Assembly (NCBI GenBank): GCA_035720425.1 | Contig: DASTOB010000120.1 | Location: 1 to 64,000 of the forward strand | DNA from: DASTOB01 sp035720425 | Lineage (GTDB): Bacteria > Chloroflexota > Limnocylindria > Limnocylindrales > CSP1-4 | DNA length: 64,000 nucleotides | Direction of reading: 5' to 3' | Shown: one piece after another, positions 50,178 through 58,963 of the stretch | How positions within the stretch are numbered: position 1 is the first letter of the stretch | Layout of the letters: each line of letters begins with the position of its first letter | The notes under the pieces: generated by a model | Seen by the model: only the letters and a program-made list of their open reading frames with translations | The model's database searches: none | Told to the model about the DNA's origin: nothing | Made by a program: the position numbers and the translations under genes

Positions 50178-51616
50178 TCGGCCACCTCAAACGACGCCGC
50201 GAGGCCATAGGTGAGGTTGGGCAACTCTCCCGTGATGCACAACCCGCGGAACGATCCGTCCCTGACCTCGACGAGCCCGGAGCCGGTGGCGTTCCTCTCC
50301 GCTTCGGCGAAACCGGCGATGAGCACCCAGCTCGGCGGCTGCCCGCCCTCCTCGCCAGCAAGCTCGGCGAGCAGCGTCTCGAACTCGGCCCACCCGTGGG
50401 GTGGCTGAATGCCGACGACGACCAGTCCGGCGGGCCCCGACGTCTCGTTCACGAGGTGGGCACGGTACATCCCGGCTTGGGCGGGCGTCGAGCCCTCCGC
50501 TGAGCAGGTCCTACCGTCCCATCGGACGGTCATGTCGCCGCGGATGGCGAAGGGATCCGCTCGCGGTCCCCCGCGGCGGAGCGCCTGAAGCAGCGCGGCC
50601 TCGACCGCCGGCCGATCGGCCGCCGTGGCGAACCGGATCGGCCGGCCGGCGGGATCGCGATCGATCCGACCGGCGGCGGTCGCGCTGACCGTCGCATCCG
50701 CCCACGTGACGAGGTCCTGATCGGAGACCGCGAGCGCGGCGAGTTCGTCCCACAGCTGGCCACCGGGAAGCGACAGGCGCTCCGGGAACCGGACGAGCAG
50801 CTCGTAGGCGAGGTCCGCGCCCGCGGCCGCGTGATCCTCCTCGAGGCGTTCGAGGAGGTCTGGCGGGACGGGCACGTCATCGGTCGCGTCGAGCGGGACG
50901 AGCGTGACCGGGACGTCGAGCGCGAGGACCGCGGTGAACGCGTCGGCATCGGCCACGACGTTCCACTCCAGCCGGTCCGCCTCGGCCACGCCGTCGACGA
51001 GGACGTTGCCGGGCGCGTCGATCGCGCCGGCCATCGCGTGGATGCCCGCCACGTCGTCGACGAGCGCAGGGTCGGCCGCGAACGCATCAGCGATGTTCGT
51101 CCACGGACCCAGGGCAATGATCGTGATCGGCTCCGCGCTCGCGGCGATGACCCGCGCGATGAGGTCGGCCGCCTCCTCGGGAATCCCGGCTTCGACCACC
51201 GGTGGAATGTCGAGGCCGTACGCGCCGTCGGCCTGATCGCGCCACTCGGCTGGGAACGGTCGGCCATTCGGTCCGATGCTCTCGCGCCCGCAGGCGAACG
51301 GGACGTCCGTCCGCTCGAGCTGCTCGAGCAGGTAGCGGGTCACCCGTCGGCCGCCCGCGCAGTGCACGAGCCCGGTCCCGTCGATCGCGATGGCCCGGAC
51401 GTCGAGCGCCGGGTCTCGCAGTAGGACGGCGACCGCGAACAGGTCGCTGATGTCCATGTCCGCGTCGACGATGACCGGTCGGGGCAGTCCGGACGGTGGC
51501 TCCGCTACGGGCGGCAGGCTGGGAGACGTCGTCGACGGCGAGCACGCGGCGGCGAGACCAGTTGCCCAGAGCGCGGCGGTGACGAGCAGGCCGAAACGAC
51601 GGTTCCGTGGGTTCAT
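50174..51616 (-). CDS. Nucleoside-hydrolase-like lipoprotein
   Basis: 480 residues. Signal peptide with lipobox L-A-A-A-C near residue 25, then an inosine-uridine nucleoside-hydrolase fold. The metal-binding N-terminal motif reads V-D-A-D-M-D-I-S-D-L-F-A, where the family has D-T-D-P-G-I-D-D-A: the first, third and last acids are kept but one Asp is Ser. I-I-A-L-G-P-W-T-N-I-A and the later E-W-N-V-V-A-D acidic site remain. About 100 extra C-terminal residues (A-G-L-V-V-V-G-I-Q-P-P-H-G) form another domain. Likely an extracytoplasmic, possibly altered-specificity enzyme. CGTAACG (51656 to 51650) lies upstream. Confidence 0.8.
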   Translation of the reverse strand: MNPRNRRFGLLVTAALWATGLAAACSPSTTSPSLPPVAEPPSGLPRPVIVDADMDISDLFAVAVLLRDPALDVRAIAIDGTGLVHCAGGRRVTRYLLEQLERTDVPFACGRESIGPNGRPFPAEWRDQADGAYGLDIPPVVEAGIPEEAADLIARVIAASAEPITIIALGPWTNIADAFAADPALVDDVAGIHAMAGAIDAPGNVLVDGVAEADRLEWNVVADADAFTAVLALDVPVTLVPLDATDDVPVPPDLLERLEEDHAAAGADLAYELLVRFPERLSLPGGQLWDELAALAVSDQDLVTWADATVSATAAGRIDRDPAGRPIRFATAADRPAVEAALLQALRRGGPRADPFAIRGDMTVRWDGRTCSAEGSTPAQAGMYRAHLVNETSGPAGLVVVGIQPPHGWAEFETLLAELAGEEGGQPPSWVLIAGFAEAERNATGSGLVEVRDGSFRGLCITGELPNLTYGLAASFEVAE

Positions 51617-51651
51617 GCCGCACAGGAAAGCGGTCCGCCGCTACGGACTCG

Positions 51652-52098
51652 TTACGGAAGCGCGCCCCGGTCGAACCAGATCCGCTCGCCGGCGAAGCGC
51701 TCGGCGACTGGGTCCCACGGAAAGAGGATGAGCACCTCGAGGCTGACCGGCATTCCGGATGGCGGAGCTCCCGCCCACGGGCCGAGGTTCGTACCGGTCA
51801 GCCGCGCCGCCTCGAACACGCCCTGCGGGCCGACGACGACCTCGGTCAGGGCAAACGCGTTGTCGGGGAAGGCGGCGAACAGCTCCGTGTAGAAAGCGCG
51901 CGCACCCGCGTGACCGTCCCAGCGCTGCCCGGTCGGCACGATCTCGTACGTGCAGTCCGCCGACAGCGTGGCGACGAGGCCGTCCACGTCGCGCCGATCC
52001 TCGGCGATCGAGTGGCGGACCCACAGCCGCTTGATACGCCGCAGCTCCGCCGGGTCGAAGCGGCGCCCGAGCTGCTCCCGCATCGCACGTGCTGTCAT
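51652..52098 (-). CDS. SnoaL/NTF2-like protein
   Basis: 148 residues. R-R-F-D-P-A-E-L-R-R-I-K-R-L-W-V-R-H, D-G-L-V-A-T-L-S-A-D-C-T-Y-E-I, A-R-A-F-Y-T-E-L-F-A-A-F and F-D-R-G-A form the cone-shaped NTF2-like fold of SnoaL polyketide-cyclase or steroid-isomerase-like proteins. Substrate unknown. ATG 52098 has G-G-G-A-G-G 12 bases upstream. Divergent from the RidA-like gene (37 bp). Confidence 0.78.
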   Translation of the reverse strand: MTARAMREQLGRRFDPAELRRIKRLWVRHSIAEDRRDVDGLVATLSADCTYEIVPTGQRWDGHAGARAFYTELFAAFPDNAFALTEVVVGPQGVFEAARLTGTNLGPWAGAPPSGMPVSLEVLILFPWDPVAERFAGERIWFDRGALP

Positions 52099-52135
52099 CC
52101 GGGCATCCTCCCACGCCGATACACTCGCGCGCACC

Positions 52136-52837
52136 GTGCCCGACGAAGTGACCGTCCTGACATCCCGCGATCTCGAGATCGGCGGCCGCCCAGCAACGTG
52201 GTTCGAGCTGGAGGGTTCGTCGACCGCGCCGGAGCGCCTCGAGGCATGCTTCGACGCCCTCGAGCGGGCGCTCGCCGGGCATGGCCTGACGCTCGCCGAC
52301 GTCGTGCGCAGCCGCATGACGGCTGCGACGCGCGAGGGCCGCGCCGCCGCCAGCGCGGTCCGGCTGCGCCGCCTGTCGGTCCCGTTCCCGTGCGCGACGT
52401 CGAGCTACATCGATCCGTCCGCGTTCGCGGGATCGGACGGGATCCGGCTCGCCACGCTGGCCGTGCGCCGAGCAGGCCTGGACAAGACCGCGATCGCGCA
52501 CGACCCCTCACCGCCGCCGTGGAAGTTCGTTGCGACCGGCGACCTCGCGTTCCTGTCGGGGATCACCTCACCGGCCGACGGGTTCGACGCGCAGCTCCCG
52601 GAGATCCGCGCGCGGGTCCTCGCGACGCTGGCGATGGCGGAGCAGCGGATCGGGCGACCGATCCGGCCGACGACGGTGTCGGCCTACGTCGGTCGGTCCA
52701 TTGCGCTCGAGACGGCCGGCGATCTCGCCGCGCGGGTGGGCCTCGCGGGGACGCCGATCGCCGTGCGGCGTTGCGACGGCTTCGCCTCGCCCGCGTCGCT
52801 CATCGAGATCGAGATCGACGCCGCGCCGGGGGATTGA
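52136..52837 (+). CDS. RidA/YjgF-like protein, apparently tandem
   Basis: 233 residues, about twice a RidA monomer. The N half (A-C-F-D-A-L-E-R-A-L-A-G-H-G-L-T-L-A-D-V-V) and C half (F-L-S-G-I-T-S-P, L-A-T-L-A-M-A-E-Q-R-I, S-L-I-E-I-E-I-D-A) both show the chorismate-mutase-like fold. The catalytic Arg of imine deaminases is not obvious in the second half. GTG 52136 follows TACACT (52120-52125) by 10 bases. Possibly an imine hydrolase or a regulator; not certain. Confidence 0.7.
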   Translation: MPDEVTVLTSRDLEIGGRPATWFELEGSSTAPERLEACFDALERALAGHGLTLADVVRSRMTAATREGRAAASAVRLRRLSVPFPCATSSYIDPSAFAGSDGIRLATLAVRRAGLDKTAIAHDPSPPPWKFVATGDLAFLSGITSPADGFDAQLPEIRARVLATLAMAEQRIGRPIRPTTVSAYVGRSIALETAGDLAARVGLAGTPIAVRRCDGFASPASLIEIEIDAAPGD

Positions 52838-52853
52838 CCAGGGCGGGGCGGGC

Positions 52854-54215
52854 TCAGTGTTCCGTTGCGCCGGTGAACGTCCAGGCGTCGATCCGGACCG
52901 CCGGCACCACGGCTGCGCCGAGGAAGCCCCGCAGCGTCCGCCGATCGTGGCCCACCGCCGACACGCCTGCCAGCGCGTCGAGGTAGCTCTGCGTGTAGCG
53001 CAGGTTCCGCGCTGGGCCCACGATCCGGCCGCCCTCGACGAGGAACGTTCCGTCGCGGGTCATGCCGGTGATGATCGCGAGCTTGGGATGAACCGGGTTC
53101 GTGTAGTGGAAGCGGGTCACGAGGAGCCCGTGGTCGAGGTTGCCGATCAGCTCGTCCCGGTTCGCTGTCCCGCCGTCCATGATCATGTTGAGCGGGAATG
53201 GCCCGTACGCGTTCGGGGCCGGCAGACCGTGGCCGGTCGAGCGGGCACCGTCCCGGGCGGCGGTCTGCGTGTCGTAGACGAGGTCGCGGCAGATCCCGCG
53301 CTCGACGAGTTCGACGCGCGCCTTCGCGACGCCCTCGTAGTCGAAGCCCATCGGGAGCCCGGCCGGCTCCGCCGGGTCGTCGCGGATGGTCACGAGGTCG
53401 CTGCCGATCCGCCGGCCGCGCTCGTAGAACGAGCGACCCTCCTGCACGGCGAGAGCGCCGAAGCCGAGGTAGCCGATCATGTCGAGGAGGTCGACGACGG
53501 CGTACTCCTCGAGCACGACCGGGTAGTCGCCGGGCTCGACCGATACGGGGTTCCCGGTCGCCCGGGCCTTGGCCGCCGCCTCCCGGCCGAGCGCCATCGC
53601 GTCGATCGTCGTCGCGTCCGTCGCGACCGCCTCCGCGTAGCCGGATCCGCCGCCGGGCGCCATGTGAACGGTGATGAGCTGCGACGACGTCCGGTCCTCG
53701 GCCGCCCGAACACCCTTCGAATTCGCGATCGCGATCGTCTCGGTCGTGGTGGCGAATGAGCCGTACGCGGTAACGCCGGCCTCGTCCGCCGCGGCGATGA
53801 CGGCGCGGACCGCATCGGCCCGGAATTCCGGCGTCGCGGCCGCCGTCGCTGCGGCGAAGGCGGTCGGGCGGTCCGGAACGGGCCCCGCCTCCGGCAAGCC
53901 GGCCCAGTCGGCCAGCTCCTCGACGTTGCGGGCGATCGAGGCGGCGTTGCCGGCCAGCGCGAGCAGGCCGTCGGGGTCCGTGCGACCGGACGACGCGACC
54001 CCGACGCGCTTCCCGATCACGACCCGCAGGTTGATCGTCACGCCTGTTTCGGCCACGTTCTGGTGGATCTCACTGTTCGCGAAGCGCGTCAGCGCCGACG
54101 CATCGGCCATGACGAGCGCCTCCGCCTCCGTCGCGCCCTCGCGCGCGGCGTGACCGAGCAGGGTTTCCGCCACCGCCAACCAGTCGGTTCGGTCGTCCAC
54201 CCGGCGCTCGCTCAC
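52854..54215 (-). CDS. pmbA: TldE/PmbA-like protease subunit
   Basis: 453 residues, TldD/PmbA superfamily, non-metal subunit. A-L-T-R-F-A-N-S-E-I-H-Q-N-V-A-E and the C-terminal G-T-F-L-V-E-G-G-R-I-V-G-P-A-R-N-L-R-Y-T-Q-S are family signatures. Together with TldD it forms a peptidase that matures small peptides and modified polypeptides such as microcins. GTG 54215 overlaps the tldD stop, so the two subunits are co-translated. Confidence 0.9.
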   Translation of the reverse strand: MSERRVDDRTDWLAVAETLLGHAAREGATEAEALVMADASALTRFANSEIHQNVAETGVTINLRVVIGKRVGVASSGRTDPDGLLALAGNAASIARNVEELADWAGLPEAGPVPDRPTAFAAATAAATPEFRADAVRAVIAAADEAGVTAYGSFATTTETIAIANSKGVRAAEDRTSSQLITVHMAPGGGSGYAEAVATDATTIDAMALGREAAAKARATGNPVSVEPGDYPVVLEEYAVVDLLDMIGYLGFGALAVQEGRSFYERGRRIGSDLVTIRDDPAEPAGLPMGFDYEGVAKARVELVERGICRDLVYDTQTAARDGARSTGHGLPAPNAYGPFPLNMIMDGGTANRDELIGNLDHGLLVTRFHYTNPVHPKLAIITGMTRDGTFLVEGGRIVGPARNLRYTQSYLDALAGVSAVGHDRRTLRGFLGAAVVPAVRIDAWTFTGATEH

Positions 54216-55660
54216 CACTTGCCCACGCCGACCTGGACGTCGCGGAATCGGGCGCCGGGCACCGCGTGGCCGACATGCGCGCCCTGCGCGGGCTCGCCCT
54301 TGCCGCAGTTCGGCGTGCCGAGCATGACGTAGCTGCCGGCGTCGGCGACCGCGTCGCATGATCGCCAGAACTCGTACGTGATACCGGTGTACGTGGGGTT
54401 CTTGAACAGCCGGCCCTTTCGGCCGCCCTTGATCTCGTAGGCCACCTCGGTCGCGAACTGGAAGTTCAGCCGGCGATCGTCGATCGACCAGCTCCGGTTG
54501 GTCGCGAGATAGAGACCGTCGTCCGTGCCGGCCACGATGTCGTCGAGGCTCATCCCCGGCCGGGGCAGGAGGTTGATGTTCGTCATCCGGATGAGCGGGA
54601 TCCGGTTCCAGCCGTCCGCGCGCATGGCCCCGCCGCTCCGACGGCCGATGCGGGGCGCCGTCTCGCGGCTGGACAGGTAGCCGACGAAGATCCCGTCCTG
54701 GACGAGCGGCACCCGCTGGGCGGCGACCCCCTCGTCGTCCCAGCCGAACGTGCCCATGCCGCCGGGCGCGGTCGCGTCGGCGACGATCGTGATCAGGTCG
54801 CTCCCGTAGCGGAAGCCCTCGTCGAGCCGGTCCGTGGTGAGGAAGCTCGTGCCGGCGTAACTCGCCTCCGTGCCGAACACGCGATCGAGTTCGGTGGGGT
54901 GGCCGCACGACTCGTGGATCTGCATGTACAGCTGGCTGGGATCGAGCACGATCGTCCGGCGGCCGGGTGGCGTCTGGGGAGCGCTGAGCAGGGCGACCGC
55001 CTCCTCGGCGAACGGTCCGGCGTGGCCGGCGAGGTCGAGGCCGCGGATGTACTCGTAGCCGGCCGCGTTCCAGCCGCCGCCGTTGTCGGGGTAGCTCCGG
55101 ACCTGGTGCTCGTCACCGTCGACCGCGTTCGCCTCGACCGCGGTTCCGACGTGGGTAATGACCTGCTCGGTGAAGCTGCCGTCCGTCGCCGCGAACGTCT
55201 TCCACTCGCGCTGCGCGCCGTACATCGACTCGGTGAACGCGACGCCGGGGACCGTCGCGGCGATCTCGTCGGCGGCCAGCAGGGAGCCGATCTTGTCCTC
55301 GAGCGGGATCGAGAACGGGTCCTCCGTGACGGGCGTCTCGTAGCGGCCGTGGGCCGGGGGCCGATCGTCGAGCCGAACCGGGTTGCGCAGGGCGGTGGCC
55401 GATGCGCGGGCGATCCGGACGGCGTCGGCGGCGACCCGGTCGGCCTCGTTGGCCGTCAGGCGATGCGAGCTCGCGAAGCCCCACGCTCCGTCGACGAGGA
55501 CGCGCAGCCCGAAGCCCTCGCTCTCAGCGGACGAGACGGCCTCGACCCGTCGCGTCTTGATGGTGATCGATTCATCGAGCCGGCGGACGACGCGGACGTC
55601 CGCGTATCCCGCACCCAGCGCCGTGGCGGTGTCGAGGGCGCGGTTGGTGAGGTCTCGCAT
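54212..55660 (-). CDS. tldD: TldD-type zinc metalloprotease subunit
   Basis: 482 residues. The zinc site is H-E-S-C-G-H (H-E-x-x-x-H) near residue 250, followed by G-T-S-F-L-T-T-D and G-M-G-T-F-G-W-D-D-E-G; the C-terminal L-G-T-P-N-C-G-K-G motif closes the subunit. It is the catalytic partner of the downstream TldE protein. No obvious peptide substrate gene is seen adjacent. ATG 55660 is preceded by TACCCT at 8 bases. Confidence 0.92.
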   Translation of the reverse strand: MRDLTNRALDTATALGAGYADVRVVRRLDESITIKTRRVEAVSSAESEGFGLRVLVDGAWGFASSHRLTANEADRVAADAVRIARASATALRNPVRLDDRPPAHGRYETPVTEDPFSIPLEDKIGSLLAADEIAATVPGVAFTESMYGAQREWKTFAATDGSFTEQVITHVGTAVEANAVDGDEHQVRSYPDNGGGWNAAGYEYIRGLDLAGHAGPFAEEAVALLSAPQTPPGRRTIVLDPSQLYMQIHESCGHPTELDRVFGTEASYAGTSFLTTDRLDEGFRYGSDLITIVADATAPGGMGTFGWDDEGVAAQRVPLVQDGIFVGYLSSRETAPRIGRRSGGAMRADGWNRIPLIRMTNINLLPRPGMSLDDIVAGTDDGLYLATNRSWSIDDRRLNFQFATEVAYEIKGGRKGRLFKNPTYTGITYEFWRSCDAVADAGSYVMLGTPNCGKGEPAQGAHVGHAVPGARFRDVQVGVGKW

Positions 55661-55963
55661 CGCGGGGCAGGGTAGCAGGGTCGGAGTGGTGAGGGTCAAT
55701 CCGGGCTCGTGCAGCTTCCGGCCGGACATTCCGCTTTCGTACGCTCCGGGAGTCGCTTCCCCGCGACGGCCTATGTTCCGAATCCGGACTACGAATCCGG
55801 ACTACGAATCCGGACCGTGGCGCGGCGCGAACATGGACTCCTGGAAACGTCCGATTTCGGAACGTCAAGCGCCATCGACGTGGTAGCCGATCGTCAGCGA
55901 CCGGCAGGGACGGGCGTCAAAGACCGACACGGCCCGAACGCCGACGGACCTCCGAGCGCGGCT
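55661..55963. other. Spacer with 13-bp tandem repeats
   Basis: 303 bp between tldD and the stop of the exporter gene, no credible gene. Holds the tldD promoter region and three 13-bp units (55780-55818), flanked by GTTCCGAATCCGG (55777-55789) and the near-inverse CCGATTTCGGAAC (55849-55861). Confidence 0.5.
55780..55818. repeat. Three 13-bp tandem repeats
   Basis: CGAATCCGGACTA at 55780 and 55793, CGAATCCGGACCG at 55806. Perfect period, in non-coding DNA. Confidence 0.75.
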
Positions 55964-57601
55964 TCAGAGCACGCCACCGCCGAGCACGGCCTGCGACGTG
56001 AGCCACACGCCGAGTGCAAGCACGACGACTGACGCGCCGAGCGGGGCGAGGCCGGCCAGCCGGGCGCCCGCCGGCCGGGCGGGCAGGCGGTCGACGAGGC
56101 CTCGGGTGTAGACGAGCGTGAGCCCGACCCCGGTCATGACGGCGGCCATCCCGAGACCGAACGCCCCGACGAGGACGAACCCGAACAGGGGCCGGCCGGC
56201 GGCGATCGCGAACAGGAGGATGAGCAGGGCGTTCGTCGACGGGATGATCCCGCCGGCGAGCCCGAGGGCGAACAGGCTGCGCCACGTGACCGACGACCCC
56301 GACAGCGGAGCGTGCCGGTGGCGGGTGCCGCCGTGGCTGTGCTCGATCGCGCCGGCGTCGGCGGTCTCATGGTCATGGCCATGCGTGTGCGGGTGCGTGT
56401 GCGGGTGGCCGTGCTCCTGCGCGTGCTCGCGCTCGTCGTCGTGCTCGTGCTCGAGCGCGACGGCCCGCGCGGCCCGCCGTCGCCGGATCTCCGCAATGAG
56501 CATCCACGCGCCGATCGCAACCGTCGTGATCGCGGCCACGAGTGGTGCCGTGCGGACGACGACGTCCGGGGCAACGACCTGTTCCGCTCCGACGATGAGC
56601 CCGGCGAGGACGAGGATGCCGAGCGTGTGCGAAGCGCTGACCGACAGACCGAGCCCGACGGCGTGGAGTGCCCGCCCGCGGGTTCCGACGAGGTAGGCCG
56701 CCACGAGCGTCTTGCCGTGGCCGGGCGTGAGCGCGTGTCCGGCGCCGAGTGCTGCCGCCACGAGCAACGAGACGATCGCCACCACCGGCGTGAGGTCCTG
56801 CGTGAATACCTCCGGCACCTCACCGCCAACGCCGCCGGGGACCGCGGCGACGGGTCCCTCCGACCCGGGGCCGGGTTCGGCGGCCGGGTCGGCGGCCGGG
56901 CCGACAGGGTCAGCGTCCGGAATCGCGAACGCGGGGAGCGTCGGGCCGCCCGGTCCGGCGACGAACGAGATGGACCGTTCGTCGAGCGGCGCGCCGAGGA
57001 GGTCGTCCGGGTACGTGGTGAGGCGTGTCGAGATCGACGTGGACGTCGGCGCGATTCCGGACCCGGATCCGTCGATCGTGACCCGGTCGCCGACCACGAC
57101 GATCTCGCGCCAGCCGATCCGCTCCGCGTACGAGCGATCGGCGAAGTCGATGGTCGTCGGCGTCTCGATCGGGGCAGAGAGCGGCGCCTCGAATCCGCAC
57201 ACGAGGCGCAGCGTCGGCAACCCGCCGGAGCCGATCGGAAACGCGAGACCGGCGGCGGACGTCCGAACGGCGACCGGCGCCCCTTCGACGTGCAGCTCAA
57301 GCGATCCGGCGAGCCGGTCGCACTCGGCCGTGCGTGCGGCTGCGGCTTCGTCGTCGGACACGTCGCCGTCCTCGTCGGCGTCGAGTCGGACGCGCTCCTG
57401 GAACGTCGGGATCTCCGCCATGTCGATGACGATGTCGAGACGGATCGCGGTCGGTTCGACCCGGATCCCCGCGTAGTGGTTGATCGTGAAGTTCCCGAGC
57501 GGGTGGGCAAGCGCCACGGCCGGCAGGAGCACGGCGGCGAGACAGCCCGCGGCGGTCGCCAGCCGGCGGGAGGGGCGGCGCGGAACTCGAAAGCGTCCCA
57601 T
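55964..57601 (-). CDS. NicO-family nickel/cobalt exporter with periplasmic EF-hand-like domain
   Basis: 545 residues. A signal peptide (L-P-A-V-A-L-A-H) leads a 250-residue periplasmic domain with an EF-hand-like loop D-A-D-E-D-G-D-V-S-D-D-E near residues 73-84. The C half has six helices with G-H-A-L-T-P-G-H-G-K-T and the cytoplasmic loop rich in His (H-G-H-P-H-T-H-P-H-T-H-G-H-D-H) typical of RcnA/NicO transporters. Probably exports Ni/Co or another divalent metal, with metal or calcium sensing outside. ATG 57601 follows TACGCT by 7 bases. Confidence 0.85.
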   Translation of the reverse strand: MGRFRVPRRPSRRLATAAGCLAAVLLPAVALAHPLGNFTINHYAGIRVEPTAIRLDIVIDMAEIPTFQERVRLDADEDGDVSDDEAAAARTAECDRLAGSLELHVEGAPVAVRTSAAGLAFPIGSGGLPTLRLVCGFEAPLSAPIETPTTIDFADRSYAERIGWREIVVVGDRVTIDGSGSGIAPTSTSISTRLTTYPDDLLGAPLDERSISFVAGPGGPTLPAFAIPDADPVGPAADPAAEPGPGSEGPVAAVPGGVGGEVPEVFTQDLTPVVAIVSLLVAAALGAGHALTPGHGKTLVAAYLVGTRGRALHAVGLGLSVSASHTLGILVLAGLIVGAEQVVAPDVVVRTAPLVAAITTVAIGAWMLIAEIRRRRAARAVALEHEHDDEREHAQEHGHPHTHPHTHGHDHETADAGAIEHSHGGTRHRHAPLSGSSVTWRSLFALGLAGGIIPSTNALLILLFAIAAGRPLFGFVLVGAFGLGMAAVMTGVGLTLVYTRGLVDRLPARPAGARLAGLAPLGASVVVLALGVWLTSQAVLGGGVL

Positions 57602-57608
57602 CTCGCCG

Positions 57609-57614
57609 AGCGTA
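57609..57614 (-). promoter_or_regulatory. -10 box of the exporter gene
   Basis: TACGCT on the minus strand, 7 bases before ATG 57601. Part of the divergent 79-bp region shared with tmk. Confidence 0.5.
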
Positions 57615-57668
57615 CGCGACGCCGACCGTTTCGGATCATCCGCGGGCCGTGTCGAGGCGGCCCTCCGC

Positions 57669-57674
57669 TACACT
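57669..57674 (+). promoter_or_regulatory. -10 box of the tmk operon
   Basis: TACACT followed by CCGGCC and GTG 57681; 6-base spacing, no visible -35. Confidence 0.55.
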
Positions 57675-57680
57675 CCGGCC

Positions 57681-58364
57681 GTGACCAGCCAGCGCGACGC
57701 CCGGCGCGGCACGTTCATCACGATCGAGGGTCCGGAGGGGGCCGGCAAGACGACCCAGGCGGAGCGGTTGCGCGACCGCCTCGCGGCCGCGGGTCGCGAG
57801 GTCGTCCTGACCCGCGAGCCCGGAGGGACTCCCCTCGGCGAGGCGATCCGCGAGCTCCTGCTCCACTCGGCGGGCGGCCGCGACCACGACCCTCTCGCCG
57901 ACGCGCTTCTGTTCAACGCCGCTCGAGCCCAGCTCGTCCGAACGGTCGTCCGGCCGGCACTCGAGCGTGGGGCGACCGTCGTTTCGACCCGGTTCGCGGA
58001 CTCGACGCTCGCCTATCAGGGGTACGGCGCGGGACTGCCGATCGACGGGCTTCGCGCGGTCGAGGATCTCGCAACCGGCGGCCTGCGCCCGGATCGGACG
58101 ATTCTGCTCGACCTGCCGGCGGAGGCCGGGCTCGCGCGCAAGCACGGCGACGAGCTGACGCGGTTCGAGACCGCCTTCGACCTTGCCTTCCACACTCGCG
58201 TCCGTGACGGGTTCCGCGCCCTCGCGGCGGCGGAGCCGGAGCGGTTCGTCGTCGTCGATGCCATGCAGCCGCCGGACGCGGTGGCCGCCGAGATCGCGGC
58301 TCGCATCGACGCTCCGTCGGCGCCCGGTGAACCGGACGCGCGCGTCGCACGCATACCCGGATGA
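57681..58364 (+). CDS. tmk: Thymidylate kinase
   Basis: 227 residues. P-loop E-G-P-E-G-A-G-K-T-T, D-R/E-P-G-G-T motif T-R-E-P-G-G-T-P-L-G, and S-T-R-F-A-D-S-T-L-A-Y-Q-G for the nucleotide-binding Arg/Tyr. Phosphorylates dTMP to dTDP. The last 30 residues are a variable tail. Stop overlaps the ECF sigma start (ATGA), an unusual partner for tmk. Confidence 0.95.
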   Translation: MTSQRDARRGTFITIEGPEGAGKTTQAERLRDRLAAAGREVVLTREPGGTPLGEAIRELLLHSAGGRDHDPLADALLFNAARAQLVRTVVRPALERGATVVSTRFADSTLAYQGYGAGLPIDGLRAVEDLATGGLRPDRTILLDLPAEAGLARKHGDELTRFETAFDLAFHTRVRDGFRALAAAEPERFVVVDAMQPPDAVAAEIAARIDAPSAPGEPDARVARIPG

Positions 58365-58963
58365 GCGACCCGATCGGGACGGTCCCGGGACGGGTCGTGT
58401 CGGCTGCCGATGCGGCCGATCGGGCCGTGCTCGATCGGATCGGCGCCGGTCAGCTCGACGCGCTCGAGGACCTCTACGATCGGTACCGCACGATGGCCTA
58501 TTCGATCGCCTACCGGATCACCGGCGACGCGACGCTCGCCGAGGACGTCGTCCAGGACGCCTTCCTCGGGGCGTGGCGCAATGCCGCTCGCTACATCGAG
58601 GGGCGGGGCAGCGTGAAGACCTGGCTCCTGTCGATCGTTCATCACCGCTCGATCGACGCCGTCCGGCGGCGCCGGCCCACGACGGAGCTCCCTGACGGGG
58701 AAGCGGCGCCGCCCGCGACGCTCACCGTGCCGGACGTCTGGGCGGAAGTGGCCGGCAGTCTCGACCGGGACGCGGTGCGTCGCGCGCTTGCCACGCTGTC
58801 GGACGTCCAGCGCGAAGCGATCGAGCTCGCCTACTTCGGTGGCCTCACCCAGGTCGAGATCGCTGACCGGACCGGAACCCCGCTCGGGACCGTCAAGAGC
58901 CGGATGCGCCTGGGCCTGCTTGCCCTGCGCCGCGAACTGACCGGCGCCGAGGGAACCCGATGA
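58361..58963 (+). CDS. ECF RNA polymerase sigma factor
   Basis: 200 residues. Region 2: L-Y-D-R-Y-R-T-M-A-Y-S-I-A-Y-R-I, A-E-D-V-V-Q-D-A-F-L-G-A-W-R-N; region 4: L-S-D-V-Q-R-E-A-I-E-L-A-Y-F-G-G-L-T, I-A-D-R-T-G-T-P-L-G-T-V-K-S-R. RpoE/SigK-type ECF family; target promoters unknown. Overlaps tmk and the anti-sigma gene by 4 bases each. Confidence 0.93.
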   Translation: MSDPIGTVPGRVVSAADAADRAVLDRIGAGQLDALEDLYDRYRTMAYSIAYRITGDATLAEDVVQDAFLGAWRNAARYIEGRGSVKTWLLSIVHHRSIDAVRRRRPTTELPDGEAAPPATLTVPDVWAEVAGSLDRDAVRRALATLSDVQREAIELAYFGGLTQVEIADRTGTPLGTVKSRMRLGLLALRRELTGAEGTR

